A stretch of DNA of 64,000 nucleotides from Pseudanabaena sp. PCC 6802. Its GTDB lineage: Bacteria > Cyanobacteriota > Cyanobacteriia > Pseudanabaenales > Pseudanabaenaceae. The stretch spans positions 565,966 through 629,965 of the forward strand of contig NZ_KB235914.1 in the NCBI RefSeq assembly GCF_000332175.1. The letters are read 5' to 3'. A program made the translations under genes and the position numbers. This document shows positions 63,953-64,000 of this stretch, in pieces. Position 1 is the stretch's first letter, and every line of letters begins with the position of its first letter. The notes under the pieces were generated by a model. It searched no databases. It was not told the DNA's origin and worked only from the letters and a program-made list of their open reading frames with translations.

Positions 63953-64000
63953 TTATTCATCTTCTTCCTCGGGCGGACGGGTCAGAATATCCAGTACGAG
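63953..64000 (-). CDS. C-terminal end of a gene running off the right edge
   Basis: On the minus strand, 15 sense codons (LVLDILTRPPEEEDE) run from the edge to TAA at 63955-63953. The acidic tail is typical of a protein end, but the fragment is too short for identification. Confidence 0.35.
   Translation of the reverse strand, partial: LVLDILTRPPEEEDE

Overview
The window is cyanobacterial. GCGATCGC (HIP1-type) palindromes are scattered throughout, the genes include a CyanoP/PsbP-like lipoprotein, cyanobacterial-type pilB-pilT-pilC and a fused modBC, and the right half is a molybdenum nitrogenase (nif) cluster in the gene order of the cyanobacterial nif regulon. No excision element interrupts nifD, fdxN or hupL-type genes, and nifB and nifP (cysE) are divergent across a long control region. 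This resembles non-heterocystous diazotrophs of the Leptolyngbya/Pseudanabaena kind; that assignment is inference.

Left part (1-7.1 kb): a DNA-methylase fragment, a STAS anti-sigma antagonist facing a response regulator/PP2C phosphatase, a PsbP-like lipoprotein, ilvC between two inverted copies of a MITE-like repeat, transposase and Rpn-nuclease remnants, and an Uma2 nuclease gene.

Rhs graveyard (7.1-23.3 kb, minus strand): an intact SMI1/KNR4 (SUKH) immunity gene lies behind a huge Rhs polymorphic-toxin gene with a NucA/NucB-like DNase tip. The Rhs gene has been split by two IS5-family elements, two ISKra4-family elements, one IS256-family element, one IS701-like element and a group II intron, nested up to three deep. 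Every IS insertion has a readable target duplication. Removing all inserts restores one frame of about 1,996 codons with a single amber codon. Its 5' end is cut off by a second Uma2 copy. A protein that looks like two fused NuiA (nuclease inhibitor) domains and a third, broken Uma2 copy follow.

Core genes (26.2-38.2 kb): the pilB-pilT-pilC type IV pilus motor operon, gcvP, a small hypothetical pair, and a methyltransferase-modA-modBC molybdate uptake block. A frameshifted second copy of the IS701-like element separates this block from the nif genes.

Nif cluster (39.9-63 kb). Leftward: nifB, fdxN, nifS, nifU, nifH, nifD, nifK, a Mo-nitrogenase C-terminal-domain gene, nifE, nifN, nifX, a DUF269 gene, a CCE_0567-type gene, nifW, hesA, hesB, fdxH, feoA, fdxB and a CBS-domain gene, with a small molybdopterin-binding (mop) gene in the opposite direction. 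Rightward: cysE/nifP, an Asr1405-type gene, a Dps-like ferritin, a 41-codon membrane peptide, nifV, nifZ, nifT, a 2Fe-2S protein and an ArsC-like protein. Together these cover cofactor synthesis (nifB/E/N/V/X), Fe-S supply (nifU/S, hesAB, nifP), electron transfer (fdxH, fdxB, fdxN), structural subunits and molybdenum supply.

Notable signals: a 22-bp-phased motif array in opposite orientations upstream of nifB and nifP, a perfect NtcA box between them, a MITE-like repeat at four intergenic sites inside the nif cluster, and an FdxN that has lost several cluster-ligand cysteines.
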